Counted from the first letter of the stretch, positions 19,128 to 28,480 are shown. The stretch: 64,000 nt of DNA from an uncultured Desulfovibrionaceae bacterium (GCA_944325195.1 CALUZB010000004.1:62001-126000); one strand, 5' to 3'. The notes: generated from the letters alone by a model not told the origin. Made by a program: numbers and translations.

Positions 19128-20042
19128 CTATATATTACCCGCGGACTTAAGGTTCCTGATATTCTTTTTCGGCGGTTCGCCGAACAGCCGTTTATATTCC
19201 CTGATGAACTGCGTCGCGCTTTCATAGCCCACAGTCATGGCGGCCTGGGTAACGTCATACCCCTTCGCCAGCATCAGGTTTTGCGCTTCAGCAAGGCGCA
19301 AACGTTTCTGGTATTGCAAGGGGCTTAGCGCGGTAAGCTCCTTAAAGTATTTATGAAATGTGGACTGAGCCATATTCGCCCGGCGGGCCAGCTCTTCCAC
19401 CACCAACGGTTTTCTGTAGTTTTCCCGCAACCAGGCAATGGCGCGCGCAATCTGGTGCCCCTGTGAACCAAAGGTATTGAGGCTGCGGAGAATGCCGCCG
19501 AAAGGCCCGGCAAGCAAACGATAATGAATTTCCCGGATCAGCAGCTCTTCCATAACCGGAATATGCTCCGGCTTTTCCAGCAGCAGGGCCAGCCGGACAA
19601 ACGCATCCAGCAAATCCGGCTCAACTTTCTGCGCCATTGCGCCTCGGAAGCAACCAGGCGTTTTCTCCGGGGGCGGAACCCTGGACGCCAGATTGGCAAT
19701 CAGCCCGGCATCCAGATGCAAAGACAAGGCAAGATACGGCTTTTCCGGGGCGGCCTCCATGATACAGCTTGCAACCGGCATGTCCACGCCGCACACAAAA
19801 CAGACATTTTCCCCGTAATAGTATTCCTGCGAACCGATGCGCACCAACTTTGTGCCCTGTGCAACCACAATGACCACCGGTTCCATAAAATGCGGTTTGG
19901 GATCCGCATTGTTAATCTGGCGGTGAAAAGTCATGCCGCTGACGGGCGTTTTATAACTTCCGCCGTCTGCTGGAGTGCTGCGGAGAATCATATCTTTAAG
20001 AATAGACCAACCAGTGCCCACAGACACGCGCCTGTTTTCCAT
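19128..20042 (-). CDS. AraC-family transcriptional regulator
   Basis: 304 residues. The N-terminal 200 residues resemble the AraC_N effector domain (GMTFHRQINNADPKPHFMEPV, then YYYGENVCFVCGVDMPV). The C-terminal 100 carry two helix-turn-helix motifs (LVVEELARRANMAQSTFHKYF and DVTQAAMTVGYESATQFIREY). Start ATG 20042 has AGGAAAGG upstream. Members of this subgroup (for example YqhC in E. coli) control nearby aldehyde/aldo-keto reductase genes, and here a flavodoxin and an aldo/keto reductase follow on the same strand, so the local targets are probably those. It is divergent from an exported hydrolase gene. Confidence 0.9.
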   Translation of the reverse strand: MENRRVSVGTGWSILKDMILRSTPADGGSYKTPVSGMTFHRQINNADPKPHFMEPVVIVVAQGTKLVRIGSQEYYYGENVCFVCGVDMPVASCIMEAAPEKPYLALSLHLDAGLIANLASRVPPPEKTPGCFRGAMAQKVEPDLLDAFVRLALLLEKPEHIPVMEELLIREIHYRLLAGPFGGILRSLNTFGSQGHQIARAIAWLRENYRKPLVVEELARRANMAQSTFHKYFKELTALSPLQYQKRLRLAEAQNLMLAKGYDVTQAAMTVGYESATQFIREYKRLFGEPPKKNIRNLKSAGNI

Positions 20043-20342
20043 ATTAAACCTTTCCTGCTGATTTCCGCTTACATCAGATATAGATAATCAAGATTACGCT
20101 CGGAATAAAATCGTTTCATCCTTTATTGAGCAAGGCACATCATTGCTGCATACTGTTATTATCTAGATTTTTTAAGGTTACAAATCAACAGATATTCCTC
20201 TCCGATAGAGGAATAGGCAGAAAAAACAGAGAAATGCACTATCTGAACCGCCCTCCGTCGACTACATTCTGAACCATCCCCGCGTTCCTTTAAACGCCAA
20301 CTCCGAAACAGAAATGAAACAATAAAACAAAAGGAGCCACCT
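20043..20342. promoter_or_regulatory. Divergent intergenic region with palindrome
   Basis: 300 bp between araC (minus) and the alpha/beta hydrolase (plus). TATTCCTCT (20193-20201), spacer CCGAT, AGAGGAATA (20207-20215) form a perfect 9-bp inverted repeat, a good candidate operator for one or both genes. AT-rich flanks could hold promoters, but no clear -35/-10 pair was assigned. Confidence 0.5.
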
Positions 20343-21527
20343 GTGAGAAGAATTAAAGGTCGGTTTTATAAAACAGCCGCTGCAATCCTATTTCTTTGCG
20401 CTCTCTTACCCTTGACGGCTGCAGCCGCAGAGGCTGAAGAAAAACCAATTACCCTGAAAACCATGGGGAGTCTTTTCTTCGGCGGTACACTGCTTAAACT
20501 GGAAAACGGCGAAACTTTCCACGGAGATCACGGCTATGCCCAGTTCTATATTCCGCAAAATGCGCGCCGGTATCCGCTGATCATGTGGCACGGTATGGGA
20601 CAGTCCGGGCGCAGTTGGGAATCCACGCCGGACGGCCGCGAAGGCTTTCAGGCCATTTTTACACGGCGTGACTGGCCTGTGTACATCATCGACCAGCCGA
20701 GAAGAGGCCGGGCTGGCTACACCAGGGCATTGCCGGACGATCCCGGTAAAGTAACCACCACAGCAAGGGAAAGCGGCGTCTGGAACGCTTTCCGCAATGG
20801 CGAATGGGTGCCGCCCAATGCGCCGCGAATGTACCCGAACGTGCAGTTTCCCCGCAACGCCGCTGCCATCGAGCAGTTTTTCCGCCAGCAATCACCAAAT
20901 ACCGGTGAAGAGCCCATGACCAACGAGTACCGGGCTTTGCTTGGCCGTACTATGGCCGAATTACTGAAGCTTACCGGGCCGTCAATTTTAATCACCCATT
21001 CCAACAGTGGCCAATACGGCTGGTTCACTGCCATGGCGGCCCCGGAACTGGTAAAAGCCATAGTAGCTTATGAGCCCGGCGCGTTCACCTTCCCGGAGGG
21101 AGAACGCCCGGCAGACATTCCCGGCAAGGCTGAGAACGTGGATTATCATATGGCCCCGCGCATGGTTCCTCTGGCGGAGTTTGAAAAACTGACCCGGATG
21201 CCGATTATCGTCATTTACGGGGATAACATATCCAAAGAACCCAGCGACATTTTCAATGTGGATGTCTGGCGCATTGCCAGCACCCGCGCCAGGCAGTTTG
21301 TAGATGCAGTCAACCGACACGGCGGCGATGCCACTCTGGTGCTGCTTCCGGAGCTGGGTATTCACGGCAACACACATGCGCCTTTCGCCGATTTAAACAA
21401 TCTGGAAATCGCCGCTCACCTGGAAAACTGGCTGCACAGCAAAAAGCTTGACGGGCGCGACCGGCCGCATACCGGTCCTGCTCCTAAAAAGCTGGAAGGA
21501 ATCACAATTCCCTTGCAGGAACAATAA
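20343..21527 (+). CDS. Exported alpha/beta hydrolase
   Basis: 394 residues from GTG 20343, with AAGGAG (20331-20336) 6 nt upstream. The N-terminus is a signal peptide (AAAILFLCALLPLTAAAA). The hydrolase fold is supported by LIMWHGMGQSGRSWE (oxyanion region after the first strand), VYIIDQPRRGRAGYT, and the nucleophile elbow ILITHSNSGQYG, where the usual G-x-S-x-G is H-S-N-S-G. PIIVIYGDNI and LPELGIHGNTH near the C-terminus fit the acid and His of the triad. Probably a periplasmic esterase or lactonase of unknown substrate. It is transcribed away from the araC gene, which may control it. Confidence 0.85.
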   Translation: MRRIKGRFYKTAAAILFLCALLPLTAAAAEAEEKPITLKTMGSLFFGGTLLKLENGETFHGDHGYAQFYIPQNARRYPLIMWHGMGQSGRSWESTPDGREGFQAIFTRRDWPVYIIDQPRRGRAGYTRALPDDPGKVTTTARESGVWNAFRNGEWVPPNAPRMYPNVQFPRNAAAIEQFFRQQSPNTGEEPMTNEYRALLGRTMAELLKLTGPSILITHSNSGQYGWFTAMAAPELVKAIVAYEPGAFTFPEGERPADIPGKAENVDYHMAPRMVPLAEFEKLTRMPIIVIYGDNISKEPSDIFNVDVWRIASTRARQFVDAVNRHGGDATLVLLPELGIHGNTHAPFADLNNLEIAAHLENWLHSKKLDGRDRPHTGPAPKKLEGITIPLQEQ

Positions 21528-21585
21528 CCGCCTTCCACTTGGAATTCCCACTTTAAAGCAGTTAAAATCCACTTTATGGAATCCC

Positions 21586-21618
21586 GCGGGTGATGTAAAT
21601 CCGGTTTGCATCACCCGC
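21586..21618. terminator. Strong hairpin between convergent genes
   Basis: GCGGGTGATG (21586-21595) pairs perfectly with CATCACCCGC (21609-21618), with an inner AAA/TTT pairing around TCCGG. It lacks a T run on either side but sits where a bidirectional terminator is expected. Confidence 0.5.
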
Positions 21619-21685
21619 CCGGATCAGGACAGATAACTTCAGGCGCAAAATGTCCCGCTGTGGCCCTGAAAGGCGCGTTTGTCCC

Positions 21686-21790
21686 GAAAACGCCATGAAA
21701 CGCCACGGCGAAACCATGAAACGCAACTGAAACACCGTTGAAACGTCGCTGCAACACCGGAAAAACACCACTGAAACGCCGGAAACAGCC
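21686..21790. repeat. Array of degenerate GAAAC units
   Basis: Roughly nine GAAAC or near-GAAAC units spaced mostly 8-13 bp apart (often GAAACGCC or GAAACACC). The spacing is irregular and the units are too short for CRISPR. It directly adjoins the pentanucleotide tract. Confidence 0.5.
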
Positions 21791-21835
21791 CAGAACAGAA
21801 CAGAGCAGAGCAGAGCAGAGCAGATAAGATAAGAT
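21791..21835. repeat. Pentanucleotide simple repeat
   Basis: 45 bp of 5-bp units: CAGAA x2, CAGAG x4, CAGAT x1, AAGAT x2. It looks like a slippage-prone tract with point-mutated ends. It lies about 45 bp beyond the folD stop codon. Confidence 0.85.
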
Positions 21836-21878
21836 CCTACACCATAATCTATTCTGAGGATCTTAATAGCCGGACAGC

Positions 21879-22745
21879 TCACACCCGTCCGGCGGTCTGG
21901 GCCAGATAAGCCTGCAAGGTATTTGAAAGCAGCATGGCAATGGTCATGGGGCCAACTCCACCCGGCACAGGGGTCATGGCTGAAACCAGGCCGGAAAGCG
22001 CGTTGAAGTCGGCGTCGCCGCGCAACCCCTGGGCAGTGCGGCTGATGCCCACATCCACAATCACCGCTCCCGGCTTGACCATATCCGGCCCCACAAATTC
22101 AGGCCGTCCGATGGCTAAGAAAAGAAAGTCGGCCTGACGGGTAAATTCGCTTAAATCCGGAGTCTTACTGTGGCAAACCGTTACTGTGGCGTTACCGAAA
22201 TCACCGGGGCGGGCCAGCAGCATAGCCAGGGGCTTGCCCACAATATTGCTGCGCCCCACCACCACGGCATGTTTGCCGGCGGTTTTCAGATCGTATTCCT
22301 TCAAAAGCTCAATCACCCCGGCGGGGGTGCACGGTTTAAGGCCGGGCAGACCAAGCGCCAGCCGCCCCATGTTCACCGGGTGGAACCCGTCCACATCCTT
22401 TTCAGGGGAAATCAACGCCAGCAGATAATCACTGTCCAGCCCGCGCGGCAAGGGCAGTTGCAACAATATGCCGTCCACATCCGCACGCCCGTTCAGCTCA
22501 ACAATCAGCTCCGCGAGCTCCGCCTGGGGAGTATCAGCGCCAAGTTTATAGGCATAGGAAACAAAACCGGCTTCTTTGCAGGCGCGCTCTTTGTTCGCCA
22601 CATACACTTGCGATGCCGGGTCATCGCCTACCAGAATTACCGCCAAACCGGGCGCCCGTTTGCCGCCCTGAAGCAGCCGACTTACCTGCCCGGCCAGCTC
22701 GGCCCGGATTTTCTGCGCTGTGGTCTTGCCGTCTAAAACTATCAT
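21879..22745 (-). CDS. folD: Bifunctional methylenetetrahydrofolate dehydrogenase/cyclohydrolase FolD
   Basis: Interconverts 5,10-methylene-THF and 10-formyl-THF, using NADP. 288 residues from ATG 22745, chosen over the longer frame because GGAGG lies 10 nt upstream and the protein then begins [17 protein letters not shown]. The folate-site motif [14 protein letters not shown] contains the catalytic Lys, and [13 protein letters not shown] is conserved. The Rossmann motif [23 protein letters not shown] and C-terminal [14 protein letters not shown] are all intact. It is the last gene of a coaX-eno-folD block on the minus strand, with a 270-bp spacer from eno. Confidence 0.97.
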   Translation of the reverse strand: MIVLDGKTTAQKIRAELAGQVSRLLQGGKRAPGLAVILVGDDPASQVYVANKERACKEAGFVSYAYKLGADTPQAELAELIVELNGRADVDGILLQLPLPRGLDSDYLLALISPEKDVDGFHPVNMGRLALGLPGLKPCTPAGVIELLKEYDLKTAGKHAVVVGRSNIVGKPLAMLLARPGDFGNATVTVCHSKTPDLSEFTRQADFLFLAIGRPEFVGPDMVKPGAVIVDVGISRTAQGLRGDADFNALSGLVSAMTPVPGGVGPMTIAMLLSNTLQAYLAQTAGRV

Positions 22746-22983
22746 TGCTCTTAAGCCTCCGTGAGAGATAAAGGACGGCCTTATATCATCATTCAGCCGG
22801 AAGGTCACCCCTGTTAAGGGGCTGAACCGGCTCAATCAAGATAAATCATATGCAATTTAAGCGCACTGCCTTCAAGCTGCGCCAAAAGCACGGCCTTGCC
22901 CGCGGGTATGGACAGGAGCCGGAAGCATGGGGCGACGCCCCCGCGGCTGCCGGCGGGATCGGATACCCGAACATTTTAAGCAG

Positions 22984-23003
22984 AGGGGGGAGTACTCCCC
23001 CCT
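22984..23003. terminator. 20-bp perfect palindrome after eno
   Basis: AGGGGGGAGTACTCCCCCCT reads the same on both strands. It lies 15 bp beyond the eno stop and can form a very GC-rich stem with a tiny loop. There is only a short T stretch, so it is a probable but not canonical terminator. Confidence 0.5.
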
Positions 23004-23018
23004 TTACGACCTGCACCG

Positions 23019-24341
<1,323 letters not shown>

Positions 24342-24400
24342 TTAAATTGGTTTAATGGCATAACCTTCCCGCGCCCGGGCCTGCAGGCGGCGGGCTTTTG

Positions 24401-25201
24401 TCAATATCGTCCCTTGCCGCTTAAAAGCGGTAAACTCAAACGCAAACCGTCCAGCAGCAAATCCGGGCGCACATGGTCAAAACAATCGGCCACCCGGGCC
24501 ACAGTGGTGGAAAAACCGCCGGTGGCCACCACTTCCAACGGTTGCGGCAACAGCTTGCCCAGCCGGGCCACCAACCCCTCACTCATGGCGGCAAACCCGA
24601 AAATGAACCCATGGTTCAGGCTGGTTGCCGTGTTCACCCCAATCAGCGGCTCGCTTTCATCCAACTCCAGACTGATTTGCGGCAGTTTGGCGGTGCGCGC
24701 CGCCAGATTCCGGGCTGAACTCAAAAGTCCCGGGCAGATCAGGCCGCCCAGATAGGCGTTGCCGCTGATGCAATCGAACGTGGTTGCGGTTCCAAGGTCA
24801 ACGGAAATCAGACTGACCGGCTCCGGATAGAGCAGGCGCGCCGCATAAGAGGCAACCAGCCGGTCCGCCCCCACCTCCCGGGGGTTCTGATACCGATTTT
24901 CCAACGGCAGATCCACATCTTCAGCCAGAAAACAAACCGGTTGCCCCAAAAACCGCCGGCAAGCCTGACGGGCCAGCGGATTGATTGCGGGCACCACCGA
25001 TGAGGCCACGCAACCGCCAAGCTCCTGCAGCCCCACCCGGCTGTGCCGCAACACATCCAGCAGACGCAAACCCAGCAAATCAGCGGTAATGCCTGTGTCT
25101 GTGGGCAGGGCGTAAGCGCAAAGCAGCCTGGCTTCCGTGCAGATGCCGATTTTGATGTTGGTGTTGCCGATTTCCAGCAACACATGCTTCTTTTCAGCCA
25201 A
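24401..25201 (-). CDS. coaX: Type III pantothenate kinase
   Basis: First step of coenzyme A synthesis: ATP + pantothenate to 4-phosphopantothenate. 266 residues of the ASKHA-fold CoaX type, supported by LEIGNTNIKIG near the N-terminus, GADRLVASYAA and SVDLGTATTFD. In most CoaX proteins the first motif begins with Asp (D-x-G-N-T); here that position is Glu (E-I-G-N-T), a conservative change at a residue linked to ATP/metal binding. The rest of the protein is well conserved, so I expect it to be active. It is upstream of eno on the same strand. Confidence 0.93.
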   Translation of the reverse strand: MAEKKHVLLEIGNTNIKIGICTEARLLCAYALPTDTGITADLLGLRLLDVLRHSRVGLQELGGCVASSVVPAINPLARQACRRFLGQPVCFLAEDVDLPLENRYQNPREVGADRLVASYAARLLYPEPVSLISVDLGTATTFDCISGNAYLGGLICPGLLSSARNLAARTAKLPQISLELDESEPLIGVNTATSLNHGFIFGFAAMSEGLVARLGKLLPQPLEVVATGGFSTTVARVADCFDHVRPDLLLDGLRLSLPLLSGKGRY

Positions 25202-25332
25202 CAGTAACTCCTTGACTTGATGAGTTTAGCCTGCTTGCCGGTTCAGGGCAAGTAAAACACCGGCAAATTTCAAGGATTGCGCCCGCATTAACCGGGCCGC
25301 CCTTGCCCGCGGGCTGCTTCAGCCGTAAAAAA

Positions 25333-25355
25333 AAACCCGCTTGTGCAGCGGGTTT
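25333..25355 (-). terminator. Intrinsic terminator of the small membrane protein gene
   Basis: AAACCCGC (25333-25340) pairs with GCGGGTTT (25348-25355). On the minus strand the stem is followed by a run of nine T (plus-strand A run 25327-25335). It lies 12 bp beyond the stop codon of the 34-residue ORF. Confidence 0.85.
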
Positions 25356-25367
25356 CGGGTTAAGCAA

Positions 25368-25472
25368 TCAGTTGCGTTTGACCGGAACTTTCCGGTAAGC
25401 CGGCCTGAACAAATGCCGGTGCCCCAGCCAGATTGTGGCGGCCAAAGCCCACATCATCACAAAAACGGTCAT
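25368..25472 (-). CDS. 34-residue single-span membrane miniprotein
   Basis: ATG 25472 is preceded by a strong CGGAGGG ribosome site 3-4 nt upstream, and the stop at 25368-25370 is followed within 12 bp by a classic intrinsic terminator. The peptide starts MTVFVMMWALAATIWLG, a single hydrophobic helix. It continues with a basic tail (HRHLFRPAYRKVPVKRN), so the C-terminus should lie in the cytoplasm by the positive-inside rule. No family recognised. The coincidence of a good ribosome site, membrane helix and own terminator makes a real gene likely. It is upstream of coaX but separated by the terminator. Confidence 0.65.
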   Translation of the reverse strand: MTVFVMMWALAATIWLGHRHLFRPAYRKVPVKRN

Positions 25473-25801
25473 AAACCCTCCGTGTCTGAAATCATCTATG
25501 CAGTAAACTTAAGCATCGGCCGGATAATTGTAAAGTCTTACCGAAAAATCCGGCTTTTCCTCTTGCTTTATTTGCGCAAATGTGGTAGGGTTAAAGAAAA
25601 TAGGGCGTTTAATTATACAAAACCACCCCCTGTCCCTGCGGTCCGGCTTGCTTCACCCCGGCCCGGACTGCCGCCTCCCACACCAGAGGTTGTATTATTT
25701 CATCTCCTCTTTTTCCGCTTATCTGCCGGTACAACTGTGCCGCAAGCGGCCTTAATATATATCATCAACCCAATATCTGAAAACAAGGAGCGCAAGCACG
25801 A
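25473..25801. other. Intergenic region upstream of XRE/cupin gene
   Basis: About 330 bp. It holds upstream sequence for the minus-strand miniprotein gene and the plus-strand regulator gene. Nothing specific was recognised beyond AAGGAG at 25786-25791 ahead of the regulator. Confidence 0.3.
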
Positions 25802-26362
25802 ATGAAATCCAACATTACTCTGCTGCAGGAACAGGCCCAACGTCTGCGCGGCCTGCGCGACGCATTGGACATCAGCATTGAGCAGATGTCTGAAACTCTG
25901 AGAGTGGAAGCGGATTTGATTTCACGCTATGAAAGCGGCGAGCACGAAATTCCGGTAAGCTTTTTAAGCGATGTGGCCCACACCTACCAGGTTGACCTCA
26001 CCGATCTGATTTCCGGGCGGCCGTCGCATCTGCAGATGTACTCCCTTACCCGCAAGGGTGAGGGGCTTTCCGTGCAAAGGCGCAAAGATTACGACTACTG
26101 GAACCTGGCCGCCCGTTTTGAACAGCGCCTGATGGAGCCGTTTCTGGTGCGGGTTCCGCCCAAAGAGGAAAAAGACCTTTCCTTCAATCACCATAAGGGA
26201 CAGGAATTCATTTATATGCTGGAGGGACGCCTGGAGATCTGGCTTGGCGACAAAGCTCAGATTCTTGAACCGGGCGACAGCATTGTGCTGGATTCGCAAA
26301 TTCCCCACGCCCTGCGCGGGCTTGACGGCAAGGACGCCCTGTTCCTGGACGTAATTATTTAA
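25802..26362 (+). CDS. XRE-family regulator with C-terminal cupin domain
   Basis: 186 residues. An N-terminal helix-turn-helix of the Cro/C1 type (about 14-72: RLRGLRDALDISIEQMSETL through ISRYESGEHEIPVSFL) is followed by a cupin barrel (about 110-186: HHKGQEFIYMLEGRLEIWLG, then LEPGDSIVLDSQIPHAL). Such regulators bind a small ligand in the cupin and usually control a neighbouring gene. The AMP-forming acyl-CoA synthetase gene follows after 88 bp on the same strand, so a fatty acid or acyl-CoA ligand is plausible (inference). AAGGAG is 10 nt before the ATG. Confidence 0.9.
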   Translation: MKSNITLLQEQAQRLRGLRDALDISIEQMSETLRVEADLISRYESGEHEIPVSFLSDVAHTYQVDLTDLISGRPSHLQMYSLTRKGEGLSVQRRKDYDYWNLAARFEQRLMEPFLVRVPPKEEKDLSFNHHKGQEFIYMLEGRLEIWLGDKAQILEPGDSIVLDSQIPHALRGLDGKDALFLDVII

Positions 26363-26450
26363 CTTCCCTTCAGCGTGCAGGCGGGCGGCAAGGAACAATC
26401 CCCCGACAAGTTCCGTTTTCCCGCGCCACGCATGGTCAAAGGATATCCGG

Positions 26451-28139
26451 ATGAATACCAAACGCGAATTCCAATCGTATGACGATTTCAAGGCCAACTT
26501 CCAACTGGAAGTGCCTGACAACTTTAACTTTGTGTACGACTTTCTCGATGTGGCGGCCCATGAACGCGGCAACGAGCCGGCCCTGATTCATGTGGACAAC
26601 CACGGGGTGCGCCGCGATTATACCTTCAACTGGTTTAAAGAGCAGTCGTCGCGCCTGGCCCACGCCCTGAAAGCCAGAGGGGTGAAGAAAGGCCATAAGG
26701 TGATGATCATTTTGTACCGGCGCATTGAGTTCTGGGTGGTATCCCTGGCCCTGCAACGCCTTGGCGCAATAGTGGTATCCGCCCCGTCCCAACTCACGCC
26801 CAAAGACATCGCTTTCCGTGTGGATTTCGGTAAAATCGACGCACTCATCGTGGAAGACAGCATCACTCCGCGGGTGGAAGAAGCCGGCAGACAGTGCAAA
26901 CTGCCGGAACTGTTGATTGAAGTGCCTGATGAGCACTTTTCCGGCACCAAGGGCTGGCTGAACTACTTTGAAATTTTACAGGGGCAGCCGTCCAGCTTCC
27001 CCCGCCCGGATAACCCCGCCGAGAACTCCGGCGGGCGCGATCCCATGCTGGTGTTCTTTTCATCGGGCACTTCCGGTATGCCCAAAATGGTGTGTCACGA
27101 CGCCCGCTATCCGTTGGGTCACTATCTCACCGCCGCCTATTGGCACGATCTGAACCCGGGCGATATCCACTTCACCCTGGCTGATACCGGCTGGGGCAAG
27201 GCGGTTTGGGGCAAATTTTACGGGCAGTGGATGGCCGGTGCGGTTGTCTTTGTTTGGGATTTCCGCGGCAAATTCGAGCCGGCCAAGTTGCTCCAGGTGC
27301 TTTCCGAGCATAAAGTCACCTCGTTTTGCGCCCCGCCCACGGTTTACCGCTTCCTGATCCGCGAAGACCTGGGCAGATACGATTTAAGCTCACTCCGCCA
27401 CTGTACCACTGCCGGTGAACTGCTGAATGAAAGCGTGTTCCTGGAATGGAAAAAAATGACCGGCAAACCGATTTATGAAGCTTTCGGTCAGACTGAAACT
27501 GTATGCGTCTTGCTCACCGTCAAATGTATGCAGCCCAAACCCGGCTCGGTGGGGCGCCCTGCTCCCGGTTGGGACGTGGTGCTGGTGGACGAGCACGGCA
27601 ACGAATGCCCCCCTGGTGAGGAAGGGGAAATTTGCGTGCGGCTTGACCCGACCCGGCCGGAAAATCACCCGGTCGGTCTGCTGCGGGAATATCTGTATGA
27701 CCCGGAAAGAACCGCCGAAGCCCTCACCCCCAGCCTGTACCACACAGGGGATAAAGCCTGGATGGATGAAGACGGTTATTACTGGTTCCTGGGCCGGGTG
27801 GACGACTTAATTAAAAGTTCCGGATACCGCATCGGCCCGTTTGAGGTGGAAAGCGCCCTGGTATCGCATGCGGCCGTGGTGGAAGCCGCTGTTACCGGCG
27901 TGCCCGACCCGGTGCGCGGGCAGGCGGTAAAGGCATCGGTGGTGCTGGCAGAGGGGTTTACGCCCAGTGATGAGCTGACCAAGGCGCTTCAGGATCACGT
28001 AAAGAAAGTGACCGCTCCCTACAAGTATCCGCGCATCATTGAATATGTGAAAGAGTTGCCTAAAACCATTTCCGGCAAAATCCGTCGAGTGGAAATCCGG
28101 GAAAAGGACGCTCAGGGGGCGGCGGCCAAAGCGGATTAG
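26451..28139 (+). CDS. AMP-forming acyl-CoA synthetase
   Basis: 562 residues of the ANL superfamily. The ATP-binding loop is FFSSGTSGMPKMV (about 203-215), the adenylate motif YEAFGQTETVC, the hinge TGDKAWMDEDGYYWFLGRVDD, then LIKSSGYRIGPFEVES. The catalytic Lys is in PKTISGKIRRVEIRE near the C-terminus. The family converts a carboxylic acid + ATP + CoA to the acyl-CoA. The GRVDDLIKSSGYRIGPFE pattern and overall length resemble medium-chain (ACSM-like) enzymes, but the acid is not provable here. It follows the XRE/cupin regulator gene. Confidence 0.9.
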   Translation: MNTKREFQSYDDFKANFQLEVPDNFNFVYDFLDVAAHERGNEPALIHVDNHGVRRDYTFNWFKEQSSRLAHALKARGVKKGHKVMIILYRRIEFWVVSLALQRLGAIVVSAPSQLTPKDIAFRVDFGKIDALIVEDSITPRVEEAGRQCKLPELLIEVPDEHFSGTKGWLNYFEILQGQPSSFPRPDNPAENSGGRDPMLVFFSSGTSGMPKMVCHDARYPLGHYLTAAYWHDLNPGDIHFTLADTGWGKAVWGKFYGQWMAGAVVFVWDFRGKFEPAKLLQVLSEHKVTSFCAPPTVYRFLIREDLGRYDLSSLRHCTTAGELLNESVFLEWKKMTGKPIYEAFGQTETVCVLLTVKCMQPKPGSVGRPAPGWDVVLVDEHGNECPPGEEGEICVRLDPTRPENHPVGLLREYLYDPERTAEALTPSLYHTGDKAWMDEDGYYWFLGRVDDLIKSSGYRIGPFEVESALVSHAAVVEAAVTGVPDPVRGQAVKASVVLAEGFTPSDELTKALQDHVKKVTAPYKYPRIIEYVKELPKTISGKIRRVEIREKDAQGAAAKAD

Positions 28140-28266
28140 CTTTGTAACTGAGGACTTTCAAGGTTGAAGCCGCTTCCGGCCCTGCCCGCCGCAAAGCCGG
28201 TAAGTCCCGGGCAGAGCGCTTTCGGCAACCTGGGGCCTGACCCGGCAAGAAAGCGCAAAAATCCGC

Positions 28267-28295
28267 TTGACAATAACCTGGTTATTGGGTATGAA
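28267..28295 (+). promoter_or_regulatory. trp promoter
   Basis: TTGACA (28267-28272), a 17-bp spacer and TATGAA (28290-28295), 22 bp before the first leader-peptide ATG. The perfect -35 and standard spacing make it the likely start of the trp transcript. Confidence 0.75.
28271..28287. promoter_or_regulatory. Candidate trp operator (17-bp palindrome)
   Basis: CAATAACC-T-GGTTATTG is a perfect 8-bp inverted repeat about one central base. It lies in the -35/-10 spacer, where a bound repressor would block RNA polymerase. It does not match the E. coli TrpR box (CTAGTT/AACTAG). The repressor is not encoded nearby. Confidence 0.6.
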
Positions 28296-28316
28296 ATTCA
28301 ACAAGAGGATTAAACA

Positions 28317-28400
28317 ATGATTGCAACCGCAAACAACATCTTTACCATTTCCGGATCCCATTTCGTTTGGTGGCGTGGTTGTTTGCGGCCACTAATCTGA
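28317..28400 (+). CDS. trpL: trp leader peptide 1 (tandem Trp codons)
   Basis: 27 codons starting MIATANNIFTISG and containing HFVWWRGCLRPLI before the TGA. The two adjacent TGG codons are at 28368-28373. AGAGGAT precedes the ATG. CCGCAAACAAC (28327-28337) pairs with GTTGTTTGCGG (28378-28388), giving the 1:2 stem. CGGCC (28386-28390) can instead pair with GGCCG of the terminator arm. A ribosome paused on the Trp codons would mask the 5' part of region 2, while one at the stop codon would cover CGGCC and allow the terminator. This is classical trp attenuation logic, read directly from the sequence. Confidence 0.85.
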   Translation: MIATANNIFTISGSHFVWWRGCLRPLI

Positions 28401-28426
28401 TATTATCCTTATTAATCTGCAGACTC

Positions 28427-28460
28427 AAGGGCCGTTAATTTCCGTTAACGGCCCTTTTTT
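28427..28460 (+). terminator. trp attenuator 1
   Basis: AAGGGCCGTTAA (28427-28438) and TTAACGGCCCTT (28445-28456) form a perfect 12-bp stem with a 6-nt loop, followed by a T run to 28460. Confidence 0.9.
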
Positions 28461-28480
28461 ATTGAACAAAGGTAACGGTA

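Larger units (their letters stand above)
21528..21878. other. Intergenic region with hairpin and repeats
   Basis: 350 bp between convergent hydrolase and folD genes. It contains a strong hairpin (21586-21618), an array of degenerate GAAAC units and a pentanucleotide tract; see separate entries. No recognisable gene. Confidence 0.6.

Noticed and set aside
21686-21835. Possible CRISPR array
   Set aside because: Units are 5-10 bp, irregular and without spacers. No cas genes in the window.
21574-21882. 102-codon minus-strand frame beyond folD
   Set aside because: It is built largely from the GAAAC array and the pentanucleotide tract. There is no independent ribosome site. Kept only as a note under the repeat finding.
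25341-25805. 154-codon plus-strand frame upstream of the XRE/cupin gene
   Set aside because: It runs antisense over the miniprotein gene and begins inside its terminator. It has no ribosome site and a composition unlike proteins.
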